Part shown: piece by piece, positions 34,131 through 45,710 of the stretch | How the letters are laid out: each line of letters starts with the position of its first letter | Position numbering within the stretch: position 1 is the first letter of the stretch | NCBI RefSeq assembly: GCF_963678635.1 | Contig: NC_087071.1 | Coordinates: 13,495,031 to 13,559,030, forward strand | Source: Symsagittifera roscoffensis | Taxonomy: Eukaryota; Xenacoelomorpha; Acoela; Convolutidae | DNA length: 64,000 bases | Direction of reading: 5' to 3' | The notes under the pieces: generated by a model | What the model was told of the DNA's origin: nothing | Seen by the model: the letters and a program-made list of their open reading frames with translations, nothing else | The model's database searches: none | Program-made: the position numbers and the translations under genes

Positions 34131-37039
34131 CAAACCGATTTCCTAACGTTAGAATCGTTTCAAATCAGTTCAATCGAAATAAATTGATTTCTACCAACTT
34201 TCTTGTATATTATAAACAACAACGAGCGAAACTTTCTAGACTATCAGACATAAGACAAAACGTGGAAATGCAATTTCATTTTGATGTTTGGCACTTGGTG
34301 GCAGTTCTTCAAATCAGTTCAATAAAAATTTTTGGAAGGTAGCTTAAGTTTCCTGTTTTTCACCTGACTTAAAGTACTGGTGATTCAAACGGAAAATTTC
34401 TTTTTTTCCAAATGTTAAAACCAGCAACTCAACGTGTTGTTGTGACCGTACTGCAAAAAAAAATTCCTAATTCCGCCATTTTTCAGTTTTCGCATAAAAA
34501 AATACTGAGATAGCAACAACTTTTTCCAAACCTTCACATTTGCGTTCCTGTTATTGTACTCTACGACAGAAGAAAAAATGAAAGTGTTTGTACAAGAAAA
34601 AACGTAAAATTAAAAACGAAAAATTATTCAAAATTTTTTCTAGGAAAAAGTTCTATCTAACAATTTTCCTGTAAGAAAAGTCACTTTCCTTAACTTTCGT
34701 ATAAGGCAGACAGTTTCCTTTTGTTGTAACACTCTTAGAGGATAATTTGTAAGCAGTCGTTAGATTCTCACAAGAAAAATGCTAAAATAGCGTTTTTTGG
34801 TCAACCCGGGCTCAGCCAAAAATTAACACTTCTCTATTTAAAGACTTGAACAAAAATATCAGAGGTGATCTGCTTCTGTAATTAATTTCCCTACCTTTTT
34901 CTTTGTCGATTGTTGTAACAATTGATATTACAAACGTGGTTAGAACACACGGCAAAATTAGTGAAAGCGGCATTTGCATCTAAATTAAAGCTAGGTTTCA
35001 AAGTGATTTATAAGTTTTCGACTTGAATATCTTAAAATGTTTTCTAATTAATACGCCTCCAGATTTCTGCAAAACTAGTTTTTCTTGTGTTTTCTTGGCT
35101 AACAATGTGTTGTATCCTTCTTTAACTGAGCCTTAACTCTGATAATATGCATCCGAGCATCTGATAAACCTAGTTAAAAATTCAAGCCAAACGTTTTATC
35201 TGGGTTATTTTAACATTCCTGAAATCGCAAAAAAAATTCAATCGCAAAAAAATTCAAGATGGTTTATTTTACGTTGATTTAAAATCTACGGAAACAATTT
35301 GCTCGACGATTAACGACTTCTGTACTTGCTTTTTTAAAAATATAGCTAAAATTTTTTTATTTTATTTTTTGTTACGTTTTTGTCAATTTAAGATAGAATT
35401 CGGGCTTTTCTTCTAATTATCAATTTGATAGGATCTGCTATACAGAGGATTAGAAAAAACGTTGTTGTGTCCTTTCTTTGTAGCTTGTTTATGTTTTTAA
35501 AATAGTTTTGAGAATGTAAGCAATAACTACTTATTCAAAAAAAACCTTAAAACACTTAGAATCCGGGTAGACCACCCGAGACCAAAAATGCTAATCATGT
35601 AACTCCATGAACTTAATCTATATGAAAACATTTTTTTACGAAGCGTATCCAAATTGCTGAAGTCAAAGTATTTCAAATGTAAAGGTATTTTTCTGTTGTT
35701 TTGTTTTAAATATTTCTTTTTTGTCAAAAAAAGAATAACAGTGGGAAATTATTTTAAGAAAAAAAAGCTAGTAATACTTCTTTACTTGAAAGTTGTATCA
35801 ATAAGAAAATTTTAGGAACACATCGATTTTCCTCAAGTTTTTTTTTACTTTCATCATTTCAAAGATTACAAAAAATTTTTGATCGAAGCAAACATTCTTG
35901 AAATATTTTTTTATTCGTGTTTTAAGGTTAATTTTACAATTTTTTTTGAGTCATTTAATTTGTTTAATTTTTTTGAGAAAAATCAATCAGAAAAGCCTCA
36001 AAAATCTTTGAAATAACTCTTGCATATTCTTCTACTAACTATGCACTCAAATTTTGGTCCACAACTTTAATAACTGAAAATCATCCAAAAAAGTTTTCAG
36101 CTGAAAAATGAAGTTTCATCTATTCAAGATATTATGTGTACATTTCATTGAGGGCAAAGCTAATTTCAGCGCATACAATGCTGATTTAAGTTATCCTGAC
36201 AAAATGAAATTGCAGACTCGAAACTGTTTTACCCAAAATGGGTCGAGATAACACAAAAGGTGAGGAGAACAAAATTTGCTGCAAACATCTCTCAGAAAAA
36301 AATAGATACATAAAATTAACGCAAAAATTACGAAGTTAATTGACGGGCTAAATCTCCAAACGTTTTTCCAAGAGATAAAAATTCTGTACGCAAAAAAAAT
36401 TGTCAATTTTACATGAATAAAACTCAAGTTTTTCGTATAAAATAAATTTTTAACGCTTTGCGCGAATCATTGGAGATTTATAGTTTTCAGAAACTTATCT
36501 GGGTGTAAAAAAGCACCTTACGTATGCATATTTATCTTAAACATAGCGATGCGTAATTCTTGGTAAATCAAAAACGTCGAACTGAACCATTTTAAAATTG
36601 AAATTTGATTCAGACTTTTGCAGAACAATTTTTAAAAGTATCGTCAAACAAAGGTTTCGTTTTCAATTTATGTCTAATTTTTGTCAAATTTTGTCTAAAT
36701 GAGTTTGAAGTTTCCAATTTTGTTTGTTTCCTCCAGATAATTTAAATCAGCAATGCAGTTTGATCTAACCAAGGGTTCTGAATAATCAGAGTTTTTTATA
36801 TCTGTGTATGGCGAAAAATAAAGACAAAAAGAAGAGAAAAAAAACATTAATTTTCAGGCTGTGAAATAACTCAAATTACACAATTTCCAAAAAAAACGAT
36901 TAATCATAGAGCTTTCAAGCAGTTTTCTGTACAAATGGAGTTGCATCGAAACCTTTTGACTAGTATTTTTTCATTCGTGGAAAATGAATTTTTAGCCTTT
37001 TGAACTATCTGGTAACGCAAAATTTAACGCATTTTAGTG

Positions 37040-40000
37040 GTAGATGTTGGAAGGGAGGTTGCAAGGCTGACACATATATTAACATACGTTACTACGTTAC
37101 AGATTCCCGGTCAGCCATGCTATATATACATTAACATTGGTTATAGAACTTCAATGTTTAATGATGGCGTCTAGAAATGGCGAGGTTTCATGGTTTGTCT
37201 GCTGGTAAGAGATTGGCAAAAAAGATGGCGTTTTATGGTTTTTTCTCTTGTTTTTTTTTGCAAAAATCTCGGGGCGCGTGATCTAATTGGTGATTATCAA
37301 TGATGTATTACGGGTAAATTGTAGAAAAAAGAAGTTTTTCGTTTCATGTTAAGTCAATGTTAAGAGGTTTTTCGCTAAATTACAATTTTTTGTCAAAAAA
37401 AATGAACAACAACAAAAACTGAAAAAAAAATTGTCAACAAAGAAAGTATGTAAGTCACTGCCTCATATTTTAAGTTTAACACATTTTAAAATTAAATTTA
37501 CTGAAATCAACAAACTACTGCATCGTATAGAAGTTTACTACACGCATCGCTTCTTGTAAGTTCAATGTTTTTATATGAATTCCATCATCTTAACTTGTCT
37601 TGTTGGATAAAACTAACTACATCCTTTCCCTTCAGCTCATTTGTAGCAATCATAAGTATTACAGTTCTGAATCCTCTTTTTGTACAAATGAGGTTGACTG
37701 CTCCATCGAGTACTCTCCTGTACTTTGCCATGAAACCGTCTCCAAAATTTTCTAGAGCCTGTTTGTTTCATCCTTTGCTGCTAAGTTTGTTTTATCGGAC
37801 TATTTGTGTCCTAACAGCAATTGATTTTGCTACATAAATAGCACTTCTGTACATCTAAACTCTTCTTTGAAAAATCGCGGCTCTCTTTGATCGTGCTTTT
37901 TCTGGGCACTGCAACATCTTTGATGGAAGAAATTAGTTTTAGCATCTGCCTTCAAACAGTAATGGCTGGATACAATTGTATAAATTTTCTTCAGCAAGAG
38001 TCTAGTACAGCGACTCTGTATCCATCTCCAGTTCTCCATACTTGTATACTTCTCAGAACTTGTCAAAGAAATTATAGTAGAGCTCCAAAAATCTCAGTTT
38101 TGCATACTGCATTATAAAAAATCCAAAAAAGATGGGTTCTCTATGTTCAATGGACGAGCTTTTTCATCTTTCAGAAATTTCCTGACTGTAAGCCCGGATA
38201 TATTCAAGATTAGATATTCATAAGAAGAATTACCTAATTTTTTTTCTTTCTGCTAAATCTCCAGATAGAAGGCATTCATCTTCTTTCCTTCTGAAATAAA
38301 CGTTGATTGGAAAAAAAAACTGAATTTTTTTAGGAGAATACTGAGCAAAACGATAAATTTGAGTGCACTGCAAGAAAAATTTCAATTAAAAATTGAGCAC
38401 AGGATTTATAACGGTTCTTTTTTCTAGTTTGAAGGCTGATATCAGCATTCTCTGAGGGTGTTTCAACATTTCATTTTCGATTCAACTGATTTTCATGGAG
38501 TCTTTAACATCATTTCTTCCATTTTAGTTTTTTTTTGAATTTTGTAGGAAAGTTGGCAATTTTTGTTTTTAGTTCATCCTGAGCAACTAAACCGCACTGA
38601 TCATAGCCAAAAAGAAATCCATCTTTTATTTCGTTAAAAGGGAGTATGTAGATAGTGATGTTTTGTAGGAAATTTGGTTCTGACATGATTTTTGATCTTG
38701 TCATTAGTTTTAATATTTTCCCACCACTCACATTCCCACAATTCTTTTATTTGTTTTTTTTCTCTTTTATATAATCTCGTCTCATGTCATCTATCTCTCT
38801 ATTCTTATTACATCGTTCAAAATCCTGATCTATTAAGTAGTTCTTGAAAGCAGCAGAGTTGATAGTAACATCTAATTGCTTCGAATGCTGTTTGATAGTG
38901 ATCACAATAACTATCTACATTAAAACCGTCAGTTTTCTTCTTTTTCCAGTAGTGAAAAAGCTCTCAGTTTTTCCTTCTGCTCTTTGTTCTTGGGAGAGAG
39001 ACATATGACCATAATCTCAGATTTGCGAGGTTCGGTAATGTCTAGATCTAAGCTTCGGCAAATCGGTCTCAAACTCCCATCTCGTGTACAGTCCTGTTGG
39101 CATCTATTGACACATTGAGTTTGGGTAAAGCTGGCTTCGATTTACATCTATTTGACGAGTTTTTGATTACCGTCTCATCAACGACAGCTTTTTGGGTAAA
39201 CACAACCGAAGTACATCCAGTCAGGTTTTCTCGTACTTTTTCACATTTGTCTTTGTCGCTTTCGAAAAATGGATAAAATTTATATTTTGTAGATTTGTTT
39301 AGACAAACATTTTTGCGATTCGGAAGTGTACATCTAAGTGTTAACAGATTTTTTCATTGAAATAATTTAACTGAATCTTTTTTGCATTGCTTTCAGGATT
39401 GGAACAACATCCTTTTGTTGTACCACTGCAAAAAATCTTTAAACATAATCATTTCAATATTTCTCAAAATATTCGTATCCTAAAAGTAATTCTAATTCTC
39501 TATACCAGGTGTGGGTAAATTCTTAGTTTGCTGTTTTTTCAGTACTTGTTGCTCATCAAATGCACTTTTTCTCAGTTTCTCATTGTCATCAAAAACTTTG
39601 TCTAGAGGCTTGTTGTTTCTAAGCTTACTGAAAAAGGTTTAATTCGGAGGCAATTCGGGAAAATCAACTACTTCTGGGTTGTCAAACCACCAGTAGGGAA
39701 AGAATCTTTTCGTTTGGCTACCTTAATATAGTTTTTTAGGCTTCGAAAAAGGAGTCCCGAGTTCTTGCTACGCGCAGAAGTTTCAATTAATCAAGAAATT
39801 GTACATCTCCCAGCTTGAAAGGTATAAAAGGTATAAAAGCTTAAAATGTCTCTTTTTTAAAAACTGTGGTTTGTTGTTCTTTATCGGGAACCAAAATAAC
39901 ATTAATTAGGTACCACAATCAAACCAAAAAAGTGGTATAGTATTTACATCTCTATCCAGACAGATTTTGTTTCATATCGAAGAATTGATTTTTTGAATTT

Positions 40001-40586
40001 GTTGACATACAAGTTTGCTCTGGGATTTCAACACAATCAAGTTCATACTCAATTTTTTTTTCGAATAGTTCTTGCCTTGATTGGAGATCTCTTTCATCCG
40101 TTCATTGATAGCTAATCAATTATCTTGCAACTTTGTTCTTATCTGCCCCTACGTTTTCCAGCCAACAGCTAGATGTTACTTGAAAAACAATATTCTGGCC
40201 ATGTGGATCGTTGTTCGATAAAAAGGTTTGTTCATAAAACAAACTTGATTATTTTGAGACTCAAAATGGAAGAAGCTTTTTTCAATCAAGGTTTCAGTTT
40301 TTGTATTTTTAGTCCTTCTGTAGGAATATAAATTGACTCAAAATTAAAAATTGGTAAGTTTTGAAAGGTTTGTTATCTTCAGAGACTGGATGAATGAATC
40401 TTTCAAGCTCTTCAAACAAAATTTTGCGAAGCTCAAACAAATTCTTTGGGTAAACATTGGTCACTCAGTCGTTACATCATAGAGGATGTTTCTTTTGAAG
40501 AATCTGTTGAAGCTATATTTATTTATAGCCAAGGTTAAGACACGGGGGCCGCAACCACCCCCACCAATTCTGCTCACTCTTTTACT
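37040..40586 (-). mobile_element. Deleted Polinton/Maverick copy (P1), PolB only
   Basis: A Polinton remnant in inverted orientation to the PolB of the larger neighbour. Its left subterminal region (about 37,060-37,530) matches the left end of the neighbour at about 40,730-41,440, with a common TTAACATTGG-TATAGA word, the TTTCATG-TTAAGTCAATG block and the CAAAGAAAGTA...TCACTGC block. Its right end is a short TIR at 40,524-40,586 (CTGCTCACTCTTTTACT). Between them only PolB is recognisable. Capsid, ATPase and integrase genes are absent, so it is an internally deleted derivative. Confidence 0.65.
37560..40440 (-). pseudogene. Polinton family-B DNA polymerase remnant (P1)
   Basis: Reading the minus strand, blocks collinear with the PolB at 53,582-55,850 appear in order: FFSKLRNNKPLDK (about 39,640) and DEQQVLKKQQTKNLP (about 39,540), then a long gap and TKIANFPTKFKK (about 38,550). 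IEHREPIFFGFF (about 38,130) and QYAKLRFLELYYNFFDKF (about 38,090) follow, then EMDTESLYL at about 38,010, where DTES replaces the DTDS motif C, and KTNFF...FKEEFRCTE (about 37,860). The region 39,690-40,440 would correspond to the exonuclease part, with LGDVQFLD visible at about 39,810. Stops and frameshifts are frequent and motif B is not found, so it is dead. In intact elements this enzyme is thought to be a protein-primed polymerase replicating element DNA. Confidence 0.75.
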
Positions 40587-40760
40587 ACACATATCATTCA
40601 TATATTTGAAACTAATCATTTTAACATTTATACATATATATAAATATAGTTTAAAATGTATGAATGATATGAGTAGTAGAAGAGTGAGCAGAAGTGGGGG
40701 GGGGGGGGGGGCGGGGGGGGGGTGGTATGCGGACCCCCATGACTTAACATTGGCTATAGA
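40524..40760. repeat. Inverted repeat joining two Polinton ends
   Basis: The left arm (40,524-40,610) and right arm (40,655-40,759) are imperfect reverse complements. They share GCCAAGGTTAAG/CTTAACATTGGC, the G/C-run block, TGCTCACTCTTTTACTAC/GTAGTAGAAGAGTGAGCA and CATATCATTCATA/TATGAATGATATG. The match runs past the element termini into flanking DNA, with about 45 bp of AT-rich spacer at the centre (TATATATAAATATA). The right arm contains a G-run of about 18 followed by 10 more G. Confidence 0.85.
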
Positions 40761-41440
40761 GTATCCGGTCCGCAACCTATGTATTGAGATAGTGAATAGA
40801 TTTTCCCATGTATTAAGATGGGGACAAGATTTCTTATGTATGAAAACAGGATTTACCATAGGTTTGAGAAAAACTTTTGCAGCACGATCTTACCGTGTTT
40901 TAAGAGAATGTTTAGATTTCCCAAGTATTAGGTTAGTGTATAGATATCACTATGTATAAGGGTTACAAACTCATTGTATTAACATAGGGAGAAATTTCCA
41001 AATGTATTAGGATTATTAAGGGAATGGTAAGGTTTCAGTGTGATGGTAAGAAAATGGTAAAAAAACAGTTTTTTTTTGAAGATTGTGTGTTTTTTTAGCA
41101 AAAATCTTGGCAAGCGCTATAATTTTGAGTATTACGTGTAGATTGTGTAATGAAGGTTTTATGTTTTTTTGGTTCATGGTTAGTCAATGGTAAGATGCGC
41201 AGAAAGTTGGAAATTTTTATCAAAAAAATTGAAATTTTTTTTAAAAACTTCCAAACACGATAAGATTTGATTTAATTTGACATAATACCAATTTTGTTAG
41301 ATAATCTTTTTTTAAAACAGTTCTTAATCTCGCTGAAATTATGTTGAAACCTACTGAAACTTCAAAAAAAGTCAAATTTTTTGAGAGAAAAAATAAATTA
41401 CAAAGAAAGTAAATAAATCACTGCATCGTATAGTAAATTC
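40672..41440. repeat. P2 left terminal inverted repeat and subterminal region
   Basis: The outer ~195 bp (to about 40,867) match the right end in inverse orientation, through GCGGACCCCCATG, TCCGCAACCTATGTA and ATAGGTTTGAG. The match contains a long G-run (40,697-40,721). Further in, degenerate ATGTATTAAGA-like words recur every ~35-45 bp. The part from about 41,020 to 41,440 matches P1's left subterminal DNA (37,170-37,530) but not P2's own right end, so the original TIR was probably longer and is now trimmed on the right. Confidence 0.8.
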
Positions 41441-41478
41441 ACTGCCAAAATTTACAATTACAGATAAAAAATGCACTT

Positions 41479-41877
41479 TTACATAAAATTACTGATAAAA
41501 TGCAAAACATGTACATTATGAAAAAGATTCAATCTCTTCTGAAAGCATTTAAAAAGAAGAAATGCTGAATAAATTGCGTAAAACGCACACAAATTCTCAG
41601 TCTTTTGTAGCTTTCGAGGAACCATTCGTCAGTAATTTTTTGTCAAAAAAGGATAAGTTGATCTCTCTCTAGAATCAGCAAAGTAGTAATTTTTATCCAG
41701 TCGAGCAGTCATGATCCAGTGTTCTCCTCTATCATTGCTTTGGGCTGAGTTAAAAATTGCAAAAGAGTATTTCGTTAGATGAGGTACTGTATCAGAAGGA
41801 TGATCCCATGTACTTGGACCTGAGCTCTGGAATTCTTTCAATAGTTTGCAACAGTGAAAATTTATCCATCTTTGCAA
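41479..41877 (-). pseudogene. Polinton cysteine protease (adenain-like) remnant
   Basis: In adenoviruses and Polintons this small cysteine protease cleaves capsid precursors. The frame reads QSNDRGEHWIMTARLDKNYY followed by FADS, placing the catalytic His (GEHW) and the following acidic/Ser position as in the family. After one in-frame TGA at about 41,630 it continues in the same frame to LQKTENLCAFYAIYSAFLLF, where the Cys of LCAFY is at the nucleophile position (family usually LCGFY or similar). Stop at 41,479. Upstream, a ...TTTTTAG acceptor-like site at about 41,897 and a coding-like EKEWCLVENPRHFFKLDC stretch (42,030-42,120) followed by GTAAGT suggest a further exon or a broken N-terminus. 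Confidence 0.65.
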
Positions 41878-42229
41878 TTGTCAGATAATTAAAACCTAAA
41901 AACAAAGAAAGTTATAGTTTGATAATTTGTTTTAGGATAAAAAGAATGATAAATGACTTACACACATATAGGAATTGAATCAACAAAGTCACAGACACAA
42001 CCCTTATGTAGTGAATAAAGATTATTTCACGATGTTTTACAGTCTAATTTGAAGAAGTGTCTCGGGTTTTCAACTAAACACCACTCCTTCTCGATTTTCT
42101 CTGGAGTTTTAGCTCTGAAGAAAAATAAAATAGATAGTACAGAGACTATAACGATGGAAAGTCACAAAAATTACAATATTTTTATGAGAACCTGAAAACT
42201 CGAAAAAATTAAACATAATTACCGACTGT

Positions 42230-43209
42230 TCCGAATTTGTCAATTTGAATGTTTGATAGTCTTTCTCCCAAGAGCATCACTTCAGTTACTCTCTCAAAGG
42301 GAAAGTGGAAAAATATTTCTAATCTCAAGCTTCCTCGGATAAGTTTTGAATAAAGCAGCAGTTCATCTGTATCCTGTAGTGAAGTCAAGTCGAATACTAG
42401 AAGTTAGTGATTTTGGAAATCTTCCATAGGAAAAGCTAAAAAATTTTTGTTAAACTGCATTGCTTCCATTATAAGTAACATAGGGGCGACAAGGAGAAGT
42501 TGTATCTAAAGAAATAGTTGCTCGTACGCCCCTAATGATTCTGAGCTCTCTCATATGAATTGATGATAAATGAAAGGATTTTCATGAAAATATCCTTCAA
42601 CAGCTGAATTTGTATTCATTGCAACAGCTGTTCTTCTGATTTGGGCATTATTGAAATTGTTTTCCTGAAAAAACTGGTTTTGACGAGATGGAATCATAAA
42701 GGTTCTTGCTATAATTTCCATGTAATTGTAATGAGCAGGTTCCCTTTCCAGATTCCATTGCAAATATTGATGATTAGAAGCTACTAAAATCCATTTAGTA
42801 AACAGCGAACGATCAACAGTTTTCAGGCTATTATTTGGATTATCAGACAGCATGTAAGAATTATGTCTAGCTCGAATTAGTTTAATTTGAACTTTCATTT
42901 TTGGTAGTAATAGTTTTTCACAAGTAAACAAGTCAATGGCTAGCCTGCCATAAAGTGAAAAAATTATTCCTGATCCTAAAGAATCGTCTCTATCAGTGAA
43001 TTGAGGTGGGTATCACTCAAACCCAAATAAGGATTACGGTCCGTCTCAAATTCAAACTCAATACTGCTTTCATCTAGAGAAGTATTGGGAAATAATTCTT
43101 GTGTGTAAGATGAACTAATTGTTTCCAAAATTGGGATTTTATCAAAAATCTCCAAAGAAGAATATTTAAAAGCTCCGTACCGAAATTGACTACTTTGATT
43201 TATACTCAT
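42230..43209 (-). pseudogene. Polinton capsid-type protein (F54H12.2-like), probable major capsid, broken
   Basis: Starts at Met 43,209 with MSINQSSQFRYGAFKYSS and a conserved-looking SLDESSIEFEFETDRN stretch, then a YLGLSDTHLNS segment ending at a stop (42,976). Reading resumes at 42,931 (FTCEKLLLPKMKVQIKLIRA, YLQWNLEREPAHYNYME, AVAMNTNSAVEGYFHENPF) and continues in other frames past 42,540 with LDTTSPCRPYVT to about 42,230. This resembles the widespread Polinton protein often named after C. elegans F54H12.2. Its role as the double-jelly-roll capsid protein is my inference. A central part of the family protein seems to be missing between the two halves. Confidence 0.6.
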
Positions 43210-43591
43210 TTTTGTCACAAATGTGTTTGCGAGAGCGACAGATTTTCGAACTACTTTTTCGAGAAATTTTTCTTCTTGTTCTACGCTTGGATTCCTTTTT
43301 TCCATCTCCCAGTTTTTTTCGAACTGTCTTTGTTGCAACATATTTTGCAAACAGTTTGAGTCTTTTTCGTCCACTGAAAACTTCTCCAATCTCTGGAGCA
43401 GCAATTTTAATTAAATTTGCTCTGACTCTTTTTGCAGCTGGGACTATATATTTATTTTTAAAGGGAATTGCAGTTCTCCCAAAAGTTTGTACAAGAGCAC
43501 CAAAACCTTTTCCACGCTGTCTTGCAACTCCACAAAAAACAGGAATGTTAGCTGAACTTTGAGCAACTTTTTCGTATGAAGTATAAAGCAA
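43190..43591 (-). pseudogene. Small basic Polinton structural protein
   Basis: An open frame of 133 codons: a GKGFGALVQTFGRTAIPF stretch, then AAKRVRANLIKIAAPEIGEV, then a very basic tail (KKESKRRTRRKISRKSSSK). A glycine-rich hydrophobic start, an APE-containing helix and an Arg/Lys-rich end are typical of the small virion protein encoded next to the capsid gene in Polintons and adintoviruses, comparable to adenovirus core proteins. It overlaps the start of the capsid-type gene by about 20 bp in another frame. The frame is intact from 43,591, but a slightly earlier start may have been lost. A DNA- or capsid-binding role is inferred from composition. Confidence 0.5.
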
Positions 43592-43654
43592 AAATTGCTA
43601 GACAAGAGAACAACTCGTGTAATTCCTATGGACACAAAAGCAATTTTTCAGCTG

Positions 43655-44390
43655 TAGTATCCCTTAGTTCTGTTTTTATGCTGTGGGAAGATTTTCTCAA
43701 CAGTTTTTGAAATTGTAAAGGATTGATGATTCATGTACTGTCCTGTAGACATTATGTCTCCATTTTTCACTTTGAAATTGAAAGGAATAGAATGCAGTGA
43801 AGGAGTTTTCGTATCGCCTACTTAGGGAATGTTTTCTTATAATGTCATAAGAATACTGAGGATAATGTGGTCCTTTTCCTTTCATCATAACTGCTGTCTG
43901 ATTTTGTTCTAAATCACAACAAAAATGTGACTCAACTCAGCACTTCGAATTAAAAACACTGATTGATCCTCAATCCTCAGGTAATTGAATGGCATTTTTT
44001 TAGTAATTTTATCTACTGATACATAAATTCCGTTAAATTCAATTTTTTGTGCGCCTATACTATTTCGAACTTTGTCATTCAAGGCTACAACTATATCAAC
44101 AGTACTTGGATACAACCCAGGATCATAATGCATCAGTTGATTTTTTTTCTTTTTTCCTCAGGACTTCCTCGCCCATCTACGAAAATAAACTTTCCCTCAG
44201 TAACGTTTTGGTACAATGAATGGTACGATATTTCTGAAATAGCAACCTCCCATTCTCCTTTAAGATGTCTTTGCTCCGGCAGAAAAGTTGTAAAAAAACT
44301 AAGACCGTTATTCGTATAACAATCAAGAGATGCATTAGAAACTAGCTCAATAGTAAACGAATCCATGACAACTGATTGATAGAAATTCAC
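43655..44390 (-). pseudogene. Polinton minor capsid (penton-type) remnant
   Basis: Starts at Met 44,390. DSFTIELVSNASLDCYTNN leads to HLKGEWEVAISEISYHSLYQ, and the GEWEVAI-EI-Y box is a landmark of the Polinton minor (penton) capsid protein, a single jelly roll at capsid vertices. It continues in another frame as DPGLYPSTVDIVVALNDKV and NSIGAQKIEFNGIYVSVDKI (43,909-44,133), then further segments (PHYPQYSYDIIRKHS; STGQYMNHQSFTIS) to about 43,655. At least three frame changes and several stops break it. It lies between the basic protein and the integrase, all on the minus strand. Confidence 0.65.
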
Positions 44391-44409
44391 TTTAAAAAAT
44401 GACTTACAT

Positions 44410-45710
44410 CTAATTTGAACAATTTCTCAGCTCTTTCTCATAAAATTTCCCCAAGATTTCTTCTTTTTCCAGATCTTTGATGATGTATATAGAAGGTTTT
44501 TTGTAATTTTGCCAAAATTTTGAGAATTTCATCTGTAAATTGTGGTTTGTATCCTTTTCGTATTGGAATATCTTTTTGGGAATTTTTAATTCTATCATCA
44601 ATTTTGAATTTCGGTGTAGTACATTTCAAGAACAATTTGTTATACAAAAATGATAAAAAATCAGTATTTTTCACATCTCTCGGGGATTTTCCAATTAATG
44701 GATTTTGCGAACGTTCATTTTAGAAACAAGTTGCTGCAATTTGAGAACAAATTTTTCACATGATATTCAATGTAACAATATATTATATGTTTTAAAGACT
44801 GAATTGCTCTCTCTGCAACTGCAGCTTTTGTTTTACTCATTGTTGAGTGAACTTCAATGTTTTTCTCCTTGCAAAATTTTTATTAAAATTCCCCATATTC
44901 TATTCCTTCATCAACCCAAAGTTTTTAAGGAGTTTTTCTTCGAGAAATCATTTTTCTGAAATCTTGTAAAGTGTCTATGGCACACTTTGTTTTCATTGTT
45001 TGAGCTATGACAAATCTGGAAAATTATCCACAAAAACCAAGTCCATACAGATTTCATTGATGTATTTAGATAAAGCTTTAAGTCTTGGGAAACGACTGAT
45101 TTGGAAACGACCCAATTTTGGATACGATGTCCTGAAAAGTTTTCTCCCTTCTTTTTTGATAAACCACTCGCTTTCCTCAAGTTTTGAATAGAACAGTACG
45201 CAACTCTACCTCTAGAATAGAATCTGTTCAGTCTTGGCTTTTCAGACTTTGAAAAATATCCATGTTCTTCTGTCTTTTGGTTTGGCATTCTTGTTAATAA
45301 CAATTTTTAGGTGGAAGTTGATTTGCTCCCAAAATACTAGAGTAAATATCTGGAAAATTGGTGTTTTTTCGCTTTAGTGCACACACAAAGTCTACAACAG
45401 ATTTTTTTGTGTCTCAATTATCTAGTATAATATTGTCTGACTGGCTGAGTTTAATTTTAGGAGAATTCAAATTTTTATCAATAATGTGCTTATGATTACT
45501 CGTTTTCAACCTCGCATTTACAGCACTGTAAACAGAATCTAAACTTTTGGTACAATGTCCTCCTTTTCTTAATTTTGTTCCAATTTTCGTTGTAGTGTAG
45601 TTTGTCCTTGATAAACCGAGTACGGAAATAAAACAAACTGTTCCATACTATTTCAATCGTTTAAGGACAAAAGGGGTGATGATATGATGATAAATGCCAG
45701 TTGTAACCCT
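44410..45710 (-). pseudogene. Polinton retroviral-type integrase remnant
   Basis: Integrase inserts the element DNA. The N-terminal part is poorly preserved (45,310-45,710). The core shows MDLVFVDNFPDLS at about 45,040 (first Asp region), VDEGIEYGG at 44,890-44,914 and KTKAAVAERAIQSLKHIIYC at about 44,790-44,830, holding the Glu of the D-D-E set. The C-terminal SH3/chromo-like part is clearest (44,410-44,674): KFKIDDRIKNSQKDIPIRKG, YKPQFTDEI and, after a frame change, YIIKDLEKEEILGKFYEKEL. The frames differ between these blocks, so it is dead. A fragment of the same gene is duplicated at 47,600-47,860. Confidence 0.8.

Larger units (their letters stand above)
31641..37039. other. Long AT-rich region without recognisable genes
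   Basis: About 5.4 kb with only short open frames (at most 112 codons, at its left edge) of random AT-rich composition. Local features are a TATA-plus-initiator-like site (32,578-32,617), a 36-bp direct repeat (33,929-34,000) and clustered TTTTAGGG words (34,082-34,130). Otherwise it is homopolymer A/T runs. I see no element ends or domain signatures on either strand. Confidence 0.5.

Noticed and set aside
40461-40959. Open frames of 132 and 157 codons on opposite strands
   Set aside because: Both run through the Polinton inverted repeat and its G-run. They are mirror products of the palindrome.
43212-43562. Plus-strand 116-codon frame
   Set aside because: Shadow of the minus-strand small basic Polinton protein, whose composition and context are convincing.
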